Shown here one piece after another: positions 50,378-59,221 of a DNA stretch of 64,000 nucleotides; positions within the stretch are counted from its first letter, which is position 1; the number at the start of each line of letters is the position of its first letter. The position numbers and the translations under genes were made by a program. The notes under the pieces are model-generated. The model saw only the letters and a program-made list of their open reading frames with translations. It ran no database searches and was not told the DNA's origin. The DNA is from Kiloniellales bacterium (lineage in GTDB: Bacteria > Pseudomonadota > Alphaproteobacteria > Kiloniellales > JAKSBE01). The stretch lies in assembly GCA_030066685.1 (NCBI GenBank), contig JASJBF010000032.1:1-64000 (forward strand). The letters are read 5' to 3'.

Positions 50378-50722
50378 CCTATCTTACTGAAATAAATTGG
50401 TAGTCATTCGGACGCTGATTCCGGTCCGGTCCGGAAGATTCCGGGAAGATCCGGCCGCGAACGGGGAATCGCCGGGGAAGACGTTCGCGCAGCTTTCACG
50501 CCAGACACGGTTGCTGCCGTGGCAACCTCCGCCGGCGCGACCTCCGCCTCGGGCGGCGTCTAGCAGCCGGCCACGAAGTAGGCCGCCATTGGGGTGGCCC
50601 GGGTGAAAGGGGTCATGCTCGGCTCTCTAGGATGCGGCTCCGATAGGTCGAATTTTAGATTTCGACAGTGTCACCTGGACATGTAATCTGGCCCCACGGC
50701 GGCTAATCGGGAAATCAATACC
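50378..50722. other. 345-bp spacer between tRNA-Thr and methyltransferase
   Basis: No supported gene. The composition falls from GC-rich to clearly AT-richer toward 50640-50720. Small inverted repeats occur (for example GGTTGC/GCAACC at about 50507-50526). It is the likely left part of an accessory island next to the tRNA; no duplicated tRNA end was found. Confidence 0.4.
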
Positions 50723-51418
50723 GTGTCCAGCACAAGCATCTATACCTCTGGCGAGTATCTGGCCAAGCACCCGGATTGGCACGCTGGCGATTCTGCTTTT
50801 AAGGCAGCGCATATTCTGAAGATTGTTGAGGACAACGGCATCCGGCCGCGGTTCGTCTGCGATGTCGGCTGCGGCGCCGGCGGCATCGTGAAAGCGATGG
50901 CAGCCAAGATGCCGGGTGTGGAATTTAGAGGCTACGACCTGAGTCCAGACGCCGTGAGGCTGGCGGGTGATGAACGGATACTTTGCGGAGACTTTTTTCG
51001 GGAAGACACCGCCTATGATTTGGTCCTCGCGATCGATGTCTTCGAACATGTCCCGGACTACATGGGCTTCCTCGAAGCGCTGGTATCACGTGGACGCTGG
51101 TTTGTCTTTCATGTTCCTCTCGACATCAGCATTCTCGGGCTTCTTCGAGGCAAGCCGATGACGTTTCGGGCCGATCTGGGACACCTGCACTATTTCTGGA
51201 AGGCCACAGCTCTCGCCACCTTGAGAGACACCGGCTACGAGGTCGTCGACTCGTTCTACACCTTCAGTGCCGGGTTGAATAGACCGCACAGGCTACGCCG
51301 GCATGCACTCAATCTTGTACGCCAAACACTCTTTGCGGCTGATAAGGATACTGCAGCGTTGCTTCTGGGCGGCTATAGCCTGATGGTTTTGGCCAAACCA
51401 GTAAACGCTACGTCTTGA
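50723..51418 (+). CDS. Class I SAM-dependent methyltransferase, probably acquired
   Basis: 231 residues from GTG 50723. VCDVGCGAGGIVKAMAAKMP is SAM-binding motif I, FRGYDLSPDA the acidic loop, DLVLAIDVFEHVPDYMGFLE the post-II motif with the EHV signature. The C-terminal part (DLGHLHYFWKATALATLRDT) resembles methyltransferases found in surface-polysaccharide and glycan-modification loci. The codons are less GC-rich than the neighbours, and it sits between a tRNA and transposase/phage relics, so it is probably acquired. Substrate unknown. Confidence 0.8.
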   Translation: MSSTSIYTSGEYLAKHPDWHAGDSAFKAAHILKIVEDNGIRPRFVCDVGCGAGGIVKAMAAKMPGVEFRGYDLSPDAVRLAGDERILCGDFFREDTAYDLVLAIDVFEHVPDYMGFLEALVSRGRWFVFHVPLDISILGLLRGKPMTFRADLGHLHYFWKATALATLRDTGYEVVDSFYTFSAGLNRPHRLRRHALNLVRQTLFAADKDTAALLLGGYSLMVLAKPVNATS

Positions 51419-51652
51419 ATTTGATTGCATCTCACTTCGTGGTGCTGACCGCAAAGTTGCCATTGTCGGCGCCCACTGAGATCCTCATTAAGTGGCCTGA
51501 ATAATTGCGTTGTCATTGCCGAATATGGATGACGTAAAGAATCCTTCGCACATTTGAAGGAAGGGTTGGTGGCCCGTGAACCTGGTTAGGTTGGTTTTGC
51601 CGGAATCAGCTGCCCCAGAGGAGAGGGGGCGCGAAGCGCAGGGCCACGCCCC

Positions 51653-51870
51653 ATGGAAGAGGACAAAACCAAGCTTCTATTGAACGTCTTCAAGATCGAC
51701 GACGAGCGGATCCAGGACTGCGCAGGCACGGCGCTAAGCGCCCTGAAGCACATTCTGCGCGGCAGCGCCGAGAACACGCTGAACGCAGTGTTCGACGCGG
51801 AGGCAGAACTGTTTGCGGGTCCTGACCGTTGCGAGCGCAGCGAAGCCCGACGAGATACCCGGGCCAGATC
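51653..51870 (+). pseudogene. IS256/Mutator-type transposase N-terminal fragment
   Basis: About 70 residues readable before the similarity ends. The segment ends with AEAELFAGPDRCERSEARRD followed by TRAR, which matches the 'EAE...a.RYERsEaRrdtRaG' stretch of IS256-type transposases. The remainder of the enzyme is missing and the next sequence belongs to another relic on the opposite strand. Broken by recombination; not functional. Confidence 0.5.
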
Positions 51871-51993
51871 GCCAGGTAGGCATCATAGAGCCGGGTAATC
51901 TTTGCGTGGTTCTCGACCTTGTCGCCGCGAGTCCGGGGCGCCGCCGACCAGCTCGCCCGCTTCGGTCAGCAGATCCTTCGCTGTCCTTGTGCT
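51868..51993 (-). pseudogene. Fragment of phage-type DUF6378 protein, frameshifted
   Basis: On the minus strand one frame reads TAKDLLTEAGELVGGAPDSR and, after a one-base frame change, GDKVENHAKITRLYDAYLAI. That order (LL.eA.elV.g...HGDk..Nh.kia.lw.aYL) is that of DUF6378, a small protein common in phages and prophages. The frame change and the abrupt end beside the transposase fragment show it is a relic. Confidence 0.45.
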
Positions 51994-52286
51994 TTCACCT
52001 CCTCCATACAGGCCTTTAATCTCAGGACCTGGACCGACGGTCTCGGGTCGCGGACGTCCCGGCATGCCGCATCGACGCCGGGGGATCACAGGTCCGAAGA
52101 ATCGGGCTATAAGACTTTCCGGGCGCGTTTCGCACCATTCGCTTAAGCGGTAGAGGCGGATCGGCCGGCGCTGATCCGCCGCCAGTCGTCCGCGCAGGAC
52201 GCGCCGGCGTAGCAAGACCAACAGAGACAGTCTGAAACGGCGCGGGGCGCGGCCCTGCGCGGAAGCCGGAGCGGCGGCAGAGGGCG

Positions 52287-54134
52287 ATGTATCGGTTTTT
52301 CGAGGACCTGCTGGATCCGCTGGCGCCGGCGCCGGTGGAGGCGCCGCCCCAGGGCACGGCGGCCTTCTTCGGCTACTTCCTGGGGCCGATCAAGGGACTG
52401 CTGATCGCGACCCTGGTGGTCTCGGCGCTCTATTCGCTCTGCGAGCTGGCGCTGTTCTGGTTCGTCGGCGTGGTCATCGACTGGATGCAGGCGACCGGGC
52501 CCGAGCGCTTTCTGGAAGAGCACGGCCCGGCGCTGATCGGCATGGCCGTCGTGGTCGGGATCGTCCGGCCGGCGATGATGCTGCTGGCCCGGGCGCTGGT
52601 CACCTTCTCGATCACGCCCAGCCTGGGCAACCGGGTGCGCTGGCGCAACCACCGCTACGTCCTGCGCCAGAGCCTGTCCTTCTTCCAGAACGACTTCGCC
52701 GGCCGGGTCGCCCAGAAGGTCATGCAGACCGGCCCGGCGGTGCGCGAGGCGACCCTCAGCGTGGTCGACGCCGTTTGGTACCTGGTGATCCTGGTCGCCG
52801 GCACGGCGGCGCTCTTCGGCGGCCTGGACTGGCGGCTGTTCGCGGTGATCGCAGTCTGGACCCTGGGCTATGCCGCGGTGATCGTCTTTCTGGTGCCGCC
52901 GGTCAAGACCCGCTCGGCGACTCTGTCGGAGGCGCAGTCGGCCCTGACCGGGCGGATCGTCGACAGCTACACCAACATCCAGGCGGTCAAGCTCTTCGCC
53001 CACGCGGCGCGGGAGGACCACTTCGCACGCGACGGCGTGGCCCGGCACACCCGCTCCTTCCAGGAGCTGATGCGCACGGTCTTCACCCTGACCTGGACCC
53101 TGACCGCCCTGAACACCGCGCTGATCGTCTCGGTCGGCGCGCTGTCGATCCTGCTCTGGCTCGAGGGCCTGGCGTCTCCCGGCTCGGTGGCGGTGGCCAT
53201 GGGCCTAGCCCTCAGGATCAACCAGATGTCGGGCTGGATCCTGCGCATGATCGCCAGCCTCTTCGAGCAGGTCGGCACGGTGCAGAACGGCGTCGAGACC
53301 ATCGCCCAGCCCTACAGCGTGGTCGACCACGCCCAGGCGCGGCCGCTGGAGGTGCGCCGGGGCGCGGTCGCCTTCGAGGGCGTGCGCTTCCGCTACGGTG
53401 CGGAGGAGCGTCAGGTGATCGAGGACCTGAGCCTGTCGATCGCGCCGGGCGAGAAGGTCGGCTTCGTCGGGCCCTCGGGGGCCGGCAAGACCACCCTGGT
53501 CAACCTGCTGCTGCGCTTCCACGACCTGGAGGCCGGGCGGATCCTGATCGACGGCCAGGACGTCGCCGGCGTCACCCAGGAAAGCCTGCGCGCGGCCATC
53601 GGCATGGTCACCCAGGACACCTCCCTGCTGCACCGCTCGATCCGCGACAACATCCGCTACGGCCGCCCGGAGGCCAGCGAAGAGGAGATCCTGCGCGCCG
53701 CCGCCCTGGCCGAGGCCGACCGCTTCATCCCGGAGCTGACCGACCCCAAGGGCCGCAGCGGCTTCGACGCCTACGTCGGCGAGCGCGGGGTCAAGCTTTC
53801 CGGCGGCCAGCGCCAGCGCATCGCGATCGCCCGGGTGATCCTGAAGGACGCGCCGATCCTGGTCCTGGACGAGGCGACCTCGGCCCTGGACTCCGAGGTC
53901 GAGGCGGCGATCCAGAGCCAGCTGGGGCACCTGATGCAGGGCAAGACGGTGATCGCGATTGCCCACCGGCTCTCGACCATCGCGGCGCTGGACCGGCTGA
54001 TCGTGCTCGACCAGGGCCGCATCGTCGAGGAGGGCAGCCACGCCGAGCTGCTCGAGCGCGGCGGCCTCTACGCCCGCCTCTGGGCCCGCCAGTCCGGCGG
54101 CTTCCTCGGCGTCGACCAGAAGATCAGCGCATGA
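52287..54134 (+). CDS. ABC transporter, fused permease-ATPase half-transporter (exporter type)
   Basis: 615 residues. A six-helix exporter-type membrane domain spans about 25-340 (ABC type 1; LIATLVVSALYSLCELALFW, VDAVWYLVILVAGTAALFGG). The ATPase domain spans about 370-600: Walker A GPSGAGKTT, Q loop MVTQDTSLLH, signature VKLSGGQRQR, Walker B ILVLDEATSALDSE, H loop IAHRLSTIAA. It should homodimerise and export lipids, peptides or drugs. The closest look is to MsbA/Atm1-like half-transporters of alphaproteobacteria. Substrate unknown. Not clearly in an operon. Confidence 0.93.
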   Translation: MYRFFEDLLDPLAPAPVEAPPQGTAAFFGYFLGPIKGLLIATLVVSALYSLCELALFWFVGVVIDWMQATGPERFLEEHGPALIGMAVVVGIVRPAMMLLARALVTFSITPSLGNRVRWRNHRYVLRQSLSFFQNDFAGRVAQKVMQTGPAVREATLSVVDAVWYLVILVAGTAALFGGLDWRLFAVIAVWTLGYAAVIVFLVPPVKTRSATLSEAQSALTGRIVDSYTNIQAVKLFAHAAREDHFARDGVARHTRSFQELMRTVFTLTWTLTALNTALIVSVGALSILLWLEGLASPGSVAVAMGLALRINQMSGWILRMIASLFEQVGTVQNGVETIAQPYSVVDHAQARPLEVRRGAVAFEGVRFRYGAEERQVIEDLSLSIAPGEKVGFVGPSGAGKTTLVNLLLRFHDLEAGRILIDGQDVAGVTQESLRAAIGMVTQDTSLLHRSIRDNIRYGRPEASEEEILRAAALAEADRFIPELTDPKGRSGFDAYVGERGVKLSGGQRQRIAIARVILKDAPILVLDEATSALDSEVEAAIQSQLGHLMQGKTVIAIAHRLSTIAALDRLIVLDQGRIVEEGSHAELLERGGLYARLWARQSGGFLGVDQKISA

Positions 54135-54472
54135 AGCCGGTCCAAGACCGGACGGCCGCCGTGTCCGAAGCTGTCAAGGCCGGCGACGCGAAGGACAGAA
54201 GCTCGAGCAAGGAACAAAGCGCCCTGTCACCCTGGGCTCTGTCACGGCTTTGCCACAGGCTCTGGTGACGGTTTTCACTGGTGGTGCGTAGGCCGCGGGG
54301 CCAGACTGCGGCCCGAGGAAGAGGCCAGCGCCGAGACGTCGCCCCGCGACCGCCGGCGCCCTGCGGCAGGCAGGCCGCATTCCCCAAGGCTTCATCCGGC
54401 GGGCGGGACCGCGCCACGGCACTCAGGTCCCTCAGCCTCACAGCACAACAGCCAAGAGAGGTCATCCAGACC
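54135..54472. other. 338-bp spacer
   Basis: An ATG overlapping the ABC stop (54131) opens 45 codons without ribosome binding site or recognisable content; I do not call it. The rest should hold the promoter of the AsmA-like gene. Nothing else was seen. Confidence 0.4.
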
Positions 54473-55321
54473 ATGAAACGTGGACTTGCCATCGGTGGCG
54501 GCATCGTCGTGGTGCTGATCCTGGTCGTCGGGATCGGCGGCTATTACCTGCTGAGCAACCTCGGATCTCTCGTCGTCGCCGCGGTCGAGCGCTACGGCTC
54601 GGAGGTCACGCAGACCCCGGTCTCCCTGGCCGACGCAAAGGTCGACATCACCTCGGGCGAGGGTGCGCTGAGCGGCCTCAAGGTCGGCAACCCCTCGGGC
54701 TTCAAGTCGGACAGCGCGATCTCCCTGGGCGAGATCGCGGTCAAGCTGGACACCGGTTCGGTCACCGAGAAGACCATCGTGGTCAAGGAGATCGCGGTCT
54801 CCCAGCCGGAAGTGACCTACGAGATCAGTGAGGCCGGCTCCAACATCGACGCGATCCGCCGGAACGTCGAGGCCTTCGCGGCCGCCCAGGGCGGCAGCGG
54901 CGGCGCCCCGGGCGGGTCCGACCAGCCGGCCGCCGAGGGCGGCGACGGCGAGCGCAAGCTGGTGATCGACGACCTCTACATTCGCGGCGGTACGGTCAAG
55001 GTCAGCGCCACCTTCATGGAGGGCGAGACCCTGAGCGCCGTCCTGCCGGACATCCATCTGACCGGCATCGGCAAGGGGACAGGCGGCGCGACGCCCCAGC
55101 AGGTGGTCGAGCAGATCGTCGCCGCCCTCGGCGACGAGACCGGCAAGGTGATTTCCGGCATGAACCTCGACGCCCTGCGCCAGGGCGCGACCGGGCTCCT
55201 GAAGGAGGGCGCCGGCGCGGCGGCGGGTGCGGCCGGAGAGGCCGGCGGCGTCGCCGGCGAAGCGCTCCAGGAAGGCGCCGAGGAAGCCGAAGGCGCGATC
55301 AAGAACCTGCTCGGCGACTGA
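54473..55321 (+). CDS. AsmA-like membrane-anchored protein
   Basis: 282 residues. One N-terminal helix (RGLAIGGGIVVVLILVVGIG) anchors it; the rest is periplasmic. The segment TPVSLADAKVDITSGEGALS, then GLKVGNPSGFKSDSAISLGE and VVKEIAVSQPEVTYEIS, is the repeating beta pattern of AsmA-type proteins, which are linked to outer-membrane lipid transport. At 282 residues it is much shorter than AsmA/TamB. A Gly/Ala/Ser-rich linker (about 145-165) and a Gly/Ala/Glu-rich tail are low complexity. A strong terminator follows. Confidence 0.75.
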   Translation: MKRGLAIGGGIVVVLILVVGIGGYYLLSNLGSLVVAAVERYGSEVTQTPVSLADAKVDITSGEGALSGLKVGNPSGFKSDSAISLGEIAVKLDTGSVTEKTIVVKEIAVSQPEVTYEISEAGSNIDAIRRNVEAFAAAQGGSGGAPGGSDQPAAEGGDGERKLVIDDLYIRGGTVKVSATFMEGETLSAVLPDIHLTGIGKGTGGATPQQVVEQIVAALGDETGKVISGMNLDALRQGATGLLKEGAGAAAGAAGEAGGVAGEALQEGAEEAEGAIKNLLGD

Positions 55322-55361
55322 GCCGACCCCGCTGCGGCGGGACCCCAGGACAGGAAGACGC

Positions 55362-55391
55362 GGCCGCCGCTCCGAACCCGGAGCGGCGGCC
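55362..55391 (+). terminator. Strong intrinsic terminator
   Basis: Perfect 13-bp stem GGCCGCCGCTCCG/CGGAGCGGCGGCC with AACC loop, followed by CTTTCCGTTCT. It lies 40 bp after the AsmA-like stop codon and separates that gene from the AAA gene. Confidence 0.85.
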
Positions 55392-55478
55392 CTTTCCGTT
55401 CTGCGCTTCACGCTTGGGTAACCCCTGCACGATCTAATCTCGCCACCGGCCAAATGCGGAACCTCGGCGAGAAGCCCC

Positions 55479-56984
55479 ATGCCTAGCCCAGCGAAATCCA
55501 AGTCCAGGAAAGACGAGGCACCAGTCTGCAATTTCTGCGGAGAGAGCAGAGACCAGGTGGAGTTGCTGCTTAAGGGCAAGGGCGCCTTCATCTGCGACGC
55601 CTGCATTCGACACGGCGGCAAGCTCGTCGTCGCGCGCGCCGCAAGCGCGGGTATCGAAAACGCCTTCGAGTTGATCGCCCTTCACGTCTCGCCGATATCG
55701 CCGAATGAGCTCGTCAGCTCGAGCCGGACATTTCCTCTTCGCGTGCGAGCAGATCTGCAGTCGGCCGTCGACGAGCTTCTGACCGATCGCGCCACTAAGA
55801 CCGTCGGCATCCATGTCCCTTATCGCCATGAAGCGATTGGCATCTCTTCGCTGCTGTCTACCGGCAGAAATGCGATCCGGGTTGCGCCTTTGCAGTTCGA
55901 AGACGTCGACACAGGTGACGACGTGCCCAAACGCTGTCTGAAAGATGCGCTCTGGGTATTCCACCAGGACGAAATCCCGGTGGTGGCCGTTCTGAACTCC
56001 CACCACACCTTTCGTGGAGAGGACCGTCTGCATATCGAATTGGCGGTTCCCCCGGGCGAGGCAGGACAGGCCCTTGTCAGGCATTGCTTCGACGCGATGG
56101 AGAAGGCCGTCAACGACGCAAGGAGCTACAGGGGCAAGGTCCTGTCCCTGGAGCAATCCGATCCCTACTCGGGATTGTCGAGCGGCCTCACCGTGCACAA
56201 GCTACCGCCGGTCGAAGCTGCGCACTTGATTTTGCCGGAGAAGACACTGCGCCAACTGGAGCGCAACATCGTGGAGTTCGCGCAGCAGCGCTGCGAGCTG
56301 CGGCAGCTTGGCCAAGCGACGAAGAAGGGGCTGCTGTTCCATGGACCGCCGGGCACCGGCAAGACTCATACAGTCAGCTACCTTTCGAGCCGCCTGCCGG
56401 ATCACACCACCCTGATCGTCGCCGGCGACCAGGTCGGCGTCCTGGGTGAGTACTTCACCCTGGCGCGGCTCCTGCAGCCGGCGATCCTGGTGATCGAGGA
56501 CGTTGACCTGATCGCGCAGGAAAGAACTGCGATGGAATCGCCGTGGCAACAGGTCCAGCTCAACAAGCTTCTGAACGAGATGGACGGCTTGCGCGAGGAT
56601 GCGGAGATCTTCTTCGTCCTCACGACCAACCGTCCGGACACGATCGAGACGGCGCTGGCTGGTCGCCCCGGCCGCATCGACCAGGCGATCGAGTTCCCTC
56701 TTCCGGATGCCGACTGCCGAGCGAGGCTCGTCGCCCTCTATGGATCCGGCTTGAGTGTGTCGGCCGAGGTTGTCGAGCGGATCATCGCGCGGAGCGAAGG
56801 CGTAAGCGCCGCCTTCGTCAAGGAGCTGATGCGTCGGGCCGCCCAAGCATCCCTTGCGGCCAGGCGCAAAGGAACGATCTCGGCCGAGGAGATCGATCTG
56901 GCAATGGAAGACCTTCTGTTCGCGGGCGGGCGCCTCAATCGCAGCATCCTTGGTGCCGCCGCGAACGAAGCGTCCGGAGAATAA
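55479..56984 (+). CDS. AAA+ ATPase with N-terminal ClpX-type zinc finger
   Basis: 501 residues. Residues about 17-45 form a ClpX-like zinc finger: CNFCGESRDQVELLLKG, then FICDACIRHG. A middle region (about 75-245) is unknown. The AAA domain (about 255-480) is of the classic FtsH/Cdc48/spastin clade, not the ClpX clade: Walker A FHGPPGTGKTHTV, Walker B ILVIEDVDLI, LLNEMDGL, second region of homology LTTNRPDTIETALAGRPGRI. No protease domain and no ClpP-binding loop is visible. It probably remodels proteins as a hexamer, with the zinc finger for substrate or adaptor docking. It has its own transcription unit after the terminator. Confidence 0.85.
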   Translation: MPSPAKSKSRKDEAPVCNFCGESRDQVELLLKGKGAFICDACIRHGGKLVVARAASAGIENAFELIALHVSPISPNELVSSSRTFPLRVRADLQSAVDELLTDRATKTVGIHVPYRHEAIGISSLLSTGRNAIRVAPLQFEDVDTGDDVPKRCLKDALWVFHQDEIPVVAVLNSHHTFRGEDRLHIELAVPPGEAGQALVRHCFDAMEKAVNDARSYRGKVLSLEQSDPYSGLSSGLTVHKLPPVEAAHLILPEKTLRQLERNIVEFAQQRCELRQLGQATKKGLLFHGPPGTGKTHTVSYLSSRLPDHTTLIVAGDQVGVLGEYFTLARLLQPAILVIEDVDLIAQERTAMESPWQQVQLNKLLNEMDGLREDAEIFFVLTTNRPDTIETALAGRPGRIDQAIEFPLPDADCRARLVALYGSGLSVSAEVVERIIARSEGVSAAFVKELMRRAAQASLAARRKGTISAEEIDLAMEDLLFAGGRLNRSILGAAANEASGE

Positions 56985-57016
56985 ATCCCCAGCCGTTCTC
57001 TCGAGGCGCGTGCGCC

Positions 57017-57949
57017 TCAGACCCGGCGGAAGATCGAGTCGAAGGATGCGGTGGCGTTCTGGCCGAAGAAGTCGGTGTAGCGGGTATCGACCTTGTAGGC
57101 GCCCGGGGTCTCGGCGAGGAAGCGGGCGAGGGCCTGGGACTTGATCGAGCTGTCCTCGACCACGAGGTAGTCGCCGTGGCGCAGCTGGGGGTGCAGGTGG
57201 CGCAGCACCCCGAGCACGTTGACGTGGGCATCCTCCACCACCAGCCAGGGATGGCCCAGGCCGATCAGCTCCATGACCGGCAGGACCTCGGCGATGCGCT
57301 CGCAGTCGCCGCGCAGGAAGCGGACCCGCGGGTGGGTGACCTCGGGCCGCTTGATGTCGACCGAGACGACCTTGCCGGCGAAACCGAAAGCCTGGAGCAG
57401 GTCGGCCATCCAGAGCGCGCTGGCGCCCGAGCCCGAACCCAGCTCGATGATGGTCTTGGGCTGCAGCTCCCAGATCAGCATGGGATAGATGGCGAAGTCG
57501 TAGACCGTCTTGAAGAGCGGCAGGCCGCGCCAGCGCAGGCTGTCCCAGGCGCCCTGGCTCAGGCTCATGTCGTGGGGATCGATCTCGCTGCGCCGCGGCT
57601 TCTGCCCCGGCTTTTCGATGCGCCGGATACGGTAGTCGATGAAGCGGCCTTCGTCGAAGCGGTCGAGAAAGCCGCGCAGGCGCTCCAGCTCGGGCGGCGG
57701 CGTGCTGCGGCGCGGGGCCTGAGGGCCCAGCACCAGACCGATCGGCACGCCGGGACCCGGCCGCAGCGCCTGGGTCAGGATCCGCTTGAGGTGATTGTCG
57801 AAGAAGGTCGGCACCCCGCCCTGGTCGTCGTCGATCTTGCGGTCCAGGGCCTCCAACAACGTCGCGGCGCGGTCCCGCAGATCGGCTCCGGACGGCTTCG
57901 GCGCCTTGGGTCGCTTCGCCTTGGGGCGTTTCGGCATGTCGGGAGCCAT
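57017..57949 (-). CDS. CmcI-like (cephalosporin hydroxylase family) methyltransferase-fold protein
   Basis: 310 residues from ATG 57949. A basic Lys/Pro-rich N-terminus (PKRPKAKRPKAPKPSG) precedes the domain. Family parts: WRGLPLFKTVYDFAIYPMLI, then KTIIELGSGSGASALWMADL (SAM-binding motif I), GKVVSVDIKRPEVTHPRVRF, then LVVEDAHVNVLGVLRHLHP and YLVVEDSSIKSQ. CmcI proteins are SAM-dependent O-methyltransferases despite the 'hydroxylase' name. No beta-lactam genes are near, so the substrate is unknown. It is convergent with the AAA gene, 32 bp apart. Confidence 0.82.
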   Translation of the reverse strand: MAPDMPKRPKAKRPKAPKPSGADLRDRAATLLEALDRKIDDDQGGVPTFFDNHLKRILTQALRPGPGVPIGLVLGPQAPRRSTPPPELERLRGFLDRFDEGRFIDYRIRRIEKPGQKPRRSEIDPHDMSLSQGAWDSLRWRGLPLFKTVYDFAIYPMLIWELQPKTIIELGSGSGASALWMADLLQAFGFAGKVVSVDIKRPEVTHPRVRFLRGDCERIAEVLPVMELIGLGHPWLVVEDAHVNVLGVLRHLHPQLRHGDYLVVEDSSIKSQALARFLAETPGAYKVDTRYTDFFGQNATASFDSIFRRV

Positions 57950-58264
57950 CAACAACCTGCCCCAGGCCTGCGCACGGCCCCGGGACTTCCCTGCGCGATG
58001 CAGTCGTCGAGCATGACTCGGACAGGCTCCTGAAACAGGATCGCTTCGCACCGCGGCGGTGCGAAGCGTGAATGATGCTTGTCTTAAGGCATAGATCAAG
58101 TTTCACGAACCAGATTGATCCGCTCCGGGCCGGCCTCGAACTGGCGCACGTCCCGATCAGACGCGCTCGCGTCCGGCCGGGAAGAGTACGCCAATACGTT
58201 GAAGGCAGGCCATTAAATCCGGCCGGATGGGTCGCAAAGCGGTTCCACCTAATCGGATCATACC
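57950..58264. other. 315-bp intergenic region
   Basis: Between the CmcI-like gene and the SEL1 gene, both on the minus strand. No gene, repeat or RNA was recognised. It should hold the promoter of the CmcI-like gene. Confidence 0.4.
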
Positions 58265-58939
58265 CTAGGGAAGGAGTGCCGCCCGCTCGGCTGCCGCCCT
58301 GCGTTCCGCCTCCGACACCTGCTGCGCCAGGCGGGCCCGCAGTCCCGCGACCTCTGGAACCCCGGCCCGCTCCGCGTAGTCGTACCAGGCCAGGGCCTCG
58401 ACCAGGTTCTTCGGCGTGCCCCGTCCGGTCTGGTGCAGGCTGCCCAGGTTGACTGCGGCCTGGACGATCCCGCCGCGCAAGGCCGCTTCATAGAGCGACA
58501 GGGCGGCTGCAAGGTCCTTCTTGACCCCCAGGCCCTGCTCCTTGAGGACCGCCAAGTTGTACTGCGCCTGCGGCAGACCCTGGTCGGCGGCGGCTTGGAA
58601 CCAGCGCGCCGCGCCGGCCGGATCCGCCAAACCGGCACCGCCGCGTCGGAGCATCAGCGCCAGGCGATACTGCGCCTGGACATGACCGGTCTCGGCGGCG
58701 CGCCGGTACCATCTCTGGGCCCGGGCCGGATCGGCCGCCGTCCCGAGGCCCCGCTCGGCAAGCTGACCGGCCCGGTACATGGCCTCGACGTCCCCTGCCT
58801 CGGCCTTGCGCTCGTACCAGGCCAGCCCGATCCGCTCCTCCCAGGGCAGGTCTTGCCAAACCGGCTCCTCGGCCCGGGCCGAGGTCGCGCAGACCATGGC
58901 CGCGACGAGCAGTGAAGCTGTGACGCCGCGTTGGAACAT
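58265..58939 (-). CDS. Exported SEL1-repeat protein
   Basis: 224 residues from ATG 58939. Signal peptide FQRGVTASLLVAAMVCATSA, cleavage near RAEE. The mature part is a row of SEL1-like repeats: AEAGDVEAMYRAGQLAERGL, AAETGHVQAQYRLALMLRRG, AAADQGLPQAQYNLAVLKEQ, then AALRGGIVQAAVNLGSLHQT. SEL1 solenoids mediate protein contacts in the periplasm. Its ATG overlaps the stop of the preceding lipoprotein gene by one base, so the two are coupled. Confidence 0.87.
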   Translation of the reverse strand: MFQRGVTASLLVAAMVCATSARAEEPVWQDLPWEERIGLAWYERKAEAGDVEAMYRAGQLAERGLGTAADPARAQRWYRRAAETGHVQAQYRLALMLRRGGAGLADPAGAARWFQAAADQGLPQAQYNLAVLKEQGLGVKKDLAAALSLYEAALRGGIVQAAVNLGSLHQTGRGTPKNLVEALAWYDYAERAGVPEVAGLRARLAQQVSEAERRAAAERAALLP

Positions 58940-59139
58940 CAGGGCTCCAGCGGGGCGTCGAAGTGGCCGACCCGGCGCCCCTCGGCATCGGCAAGAGGTG
59001 CGGCGTGGCAATCCACCACGCCCAAGGTTCGATAGCAGTAGCGGGGTGCAAAGGATGGCGCCGCCGGCGCGCAGGCCGCCAACAGAAGCACCGCGCAAAG
59101 GCCGGCACCGATGCCCGCCGCTCTCTTCCCCCCAGACAT
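58939..59139 (-). CDS. Small lipoprotein
   Basis: 66 residues. MSGGKRAAGIGAGLCAVLLL followed by AACAP gives a good lipobox (Leu-Ala-Ala-Cys, Cys 23). The mature peptide of about 44 residues has two more cysteines in RYCYRTLGVVDCHAAPLADA. The stop codon overlaps the start of the SEL1 gene. A short lipoprotein coupled to a SEL1 protein suggests a periplasmic pair. I recognise no family beyond the C-Y-R-T-L-G-V-V-D-C pattern seen in small alphaproteobacterial lipoproteins. Confidence 0.75.
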   Translation of the reverse strand: MSGGKRAAGIGAGLCAVLLLAACAPAAPSFAPRYCYRTLGVVDCHAAPLADAEGRRVGHFDAPLEP

Positions 59140-59221
59140 AACACCTCAAGAATAAGGCCAAAGCTCGGCTCCGGCCAGAAGGAAGGGTCGAGGACGGCAG
59201 GAAGCGCGGCAGGGCCTCCGC

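Larger units (their letters stand above)
51419..52286. other. Relic-rich region between methyltransferase and ABC exporter
   Basis: 868 bp without an intact gene. It holds the IS256-type and DUF6378-type fragments listed separately. The stretch 51419-51600 is AT-richer and shows nothing recognisable. The last 150 bp return to host-like composition and carry the ribosome binding site (AGAGGGCG) of the ABC gene. Confidence 0.5.

Noticed and set aside
54131-54268. A 45-codon ORF overlapping the ABC transporter stop
   Set aside because: No ribosome binding site, low-complexity Ser/Lys/Ala product, no recognisable content.
18810-57949. Cephamycin-type cluster, because CmcJ-like and CmcI-like proteins both occur
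   Set aside because: The two genes are 38 kb apart on unrelated units and no beta-lactam biosynthetic gene is present.
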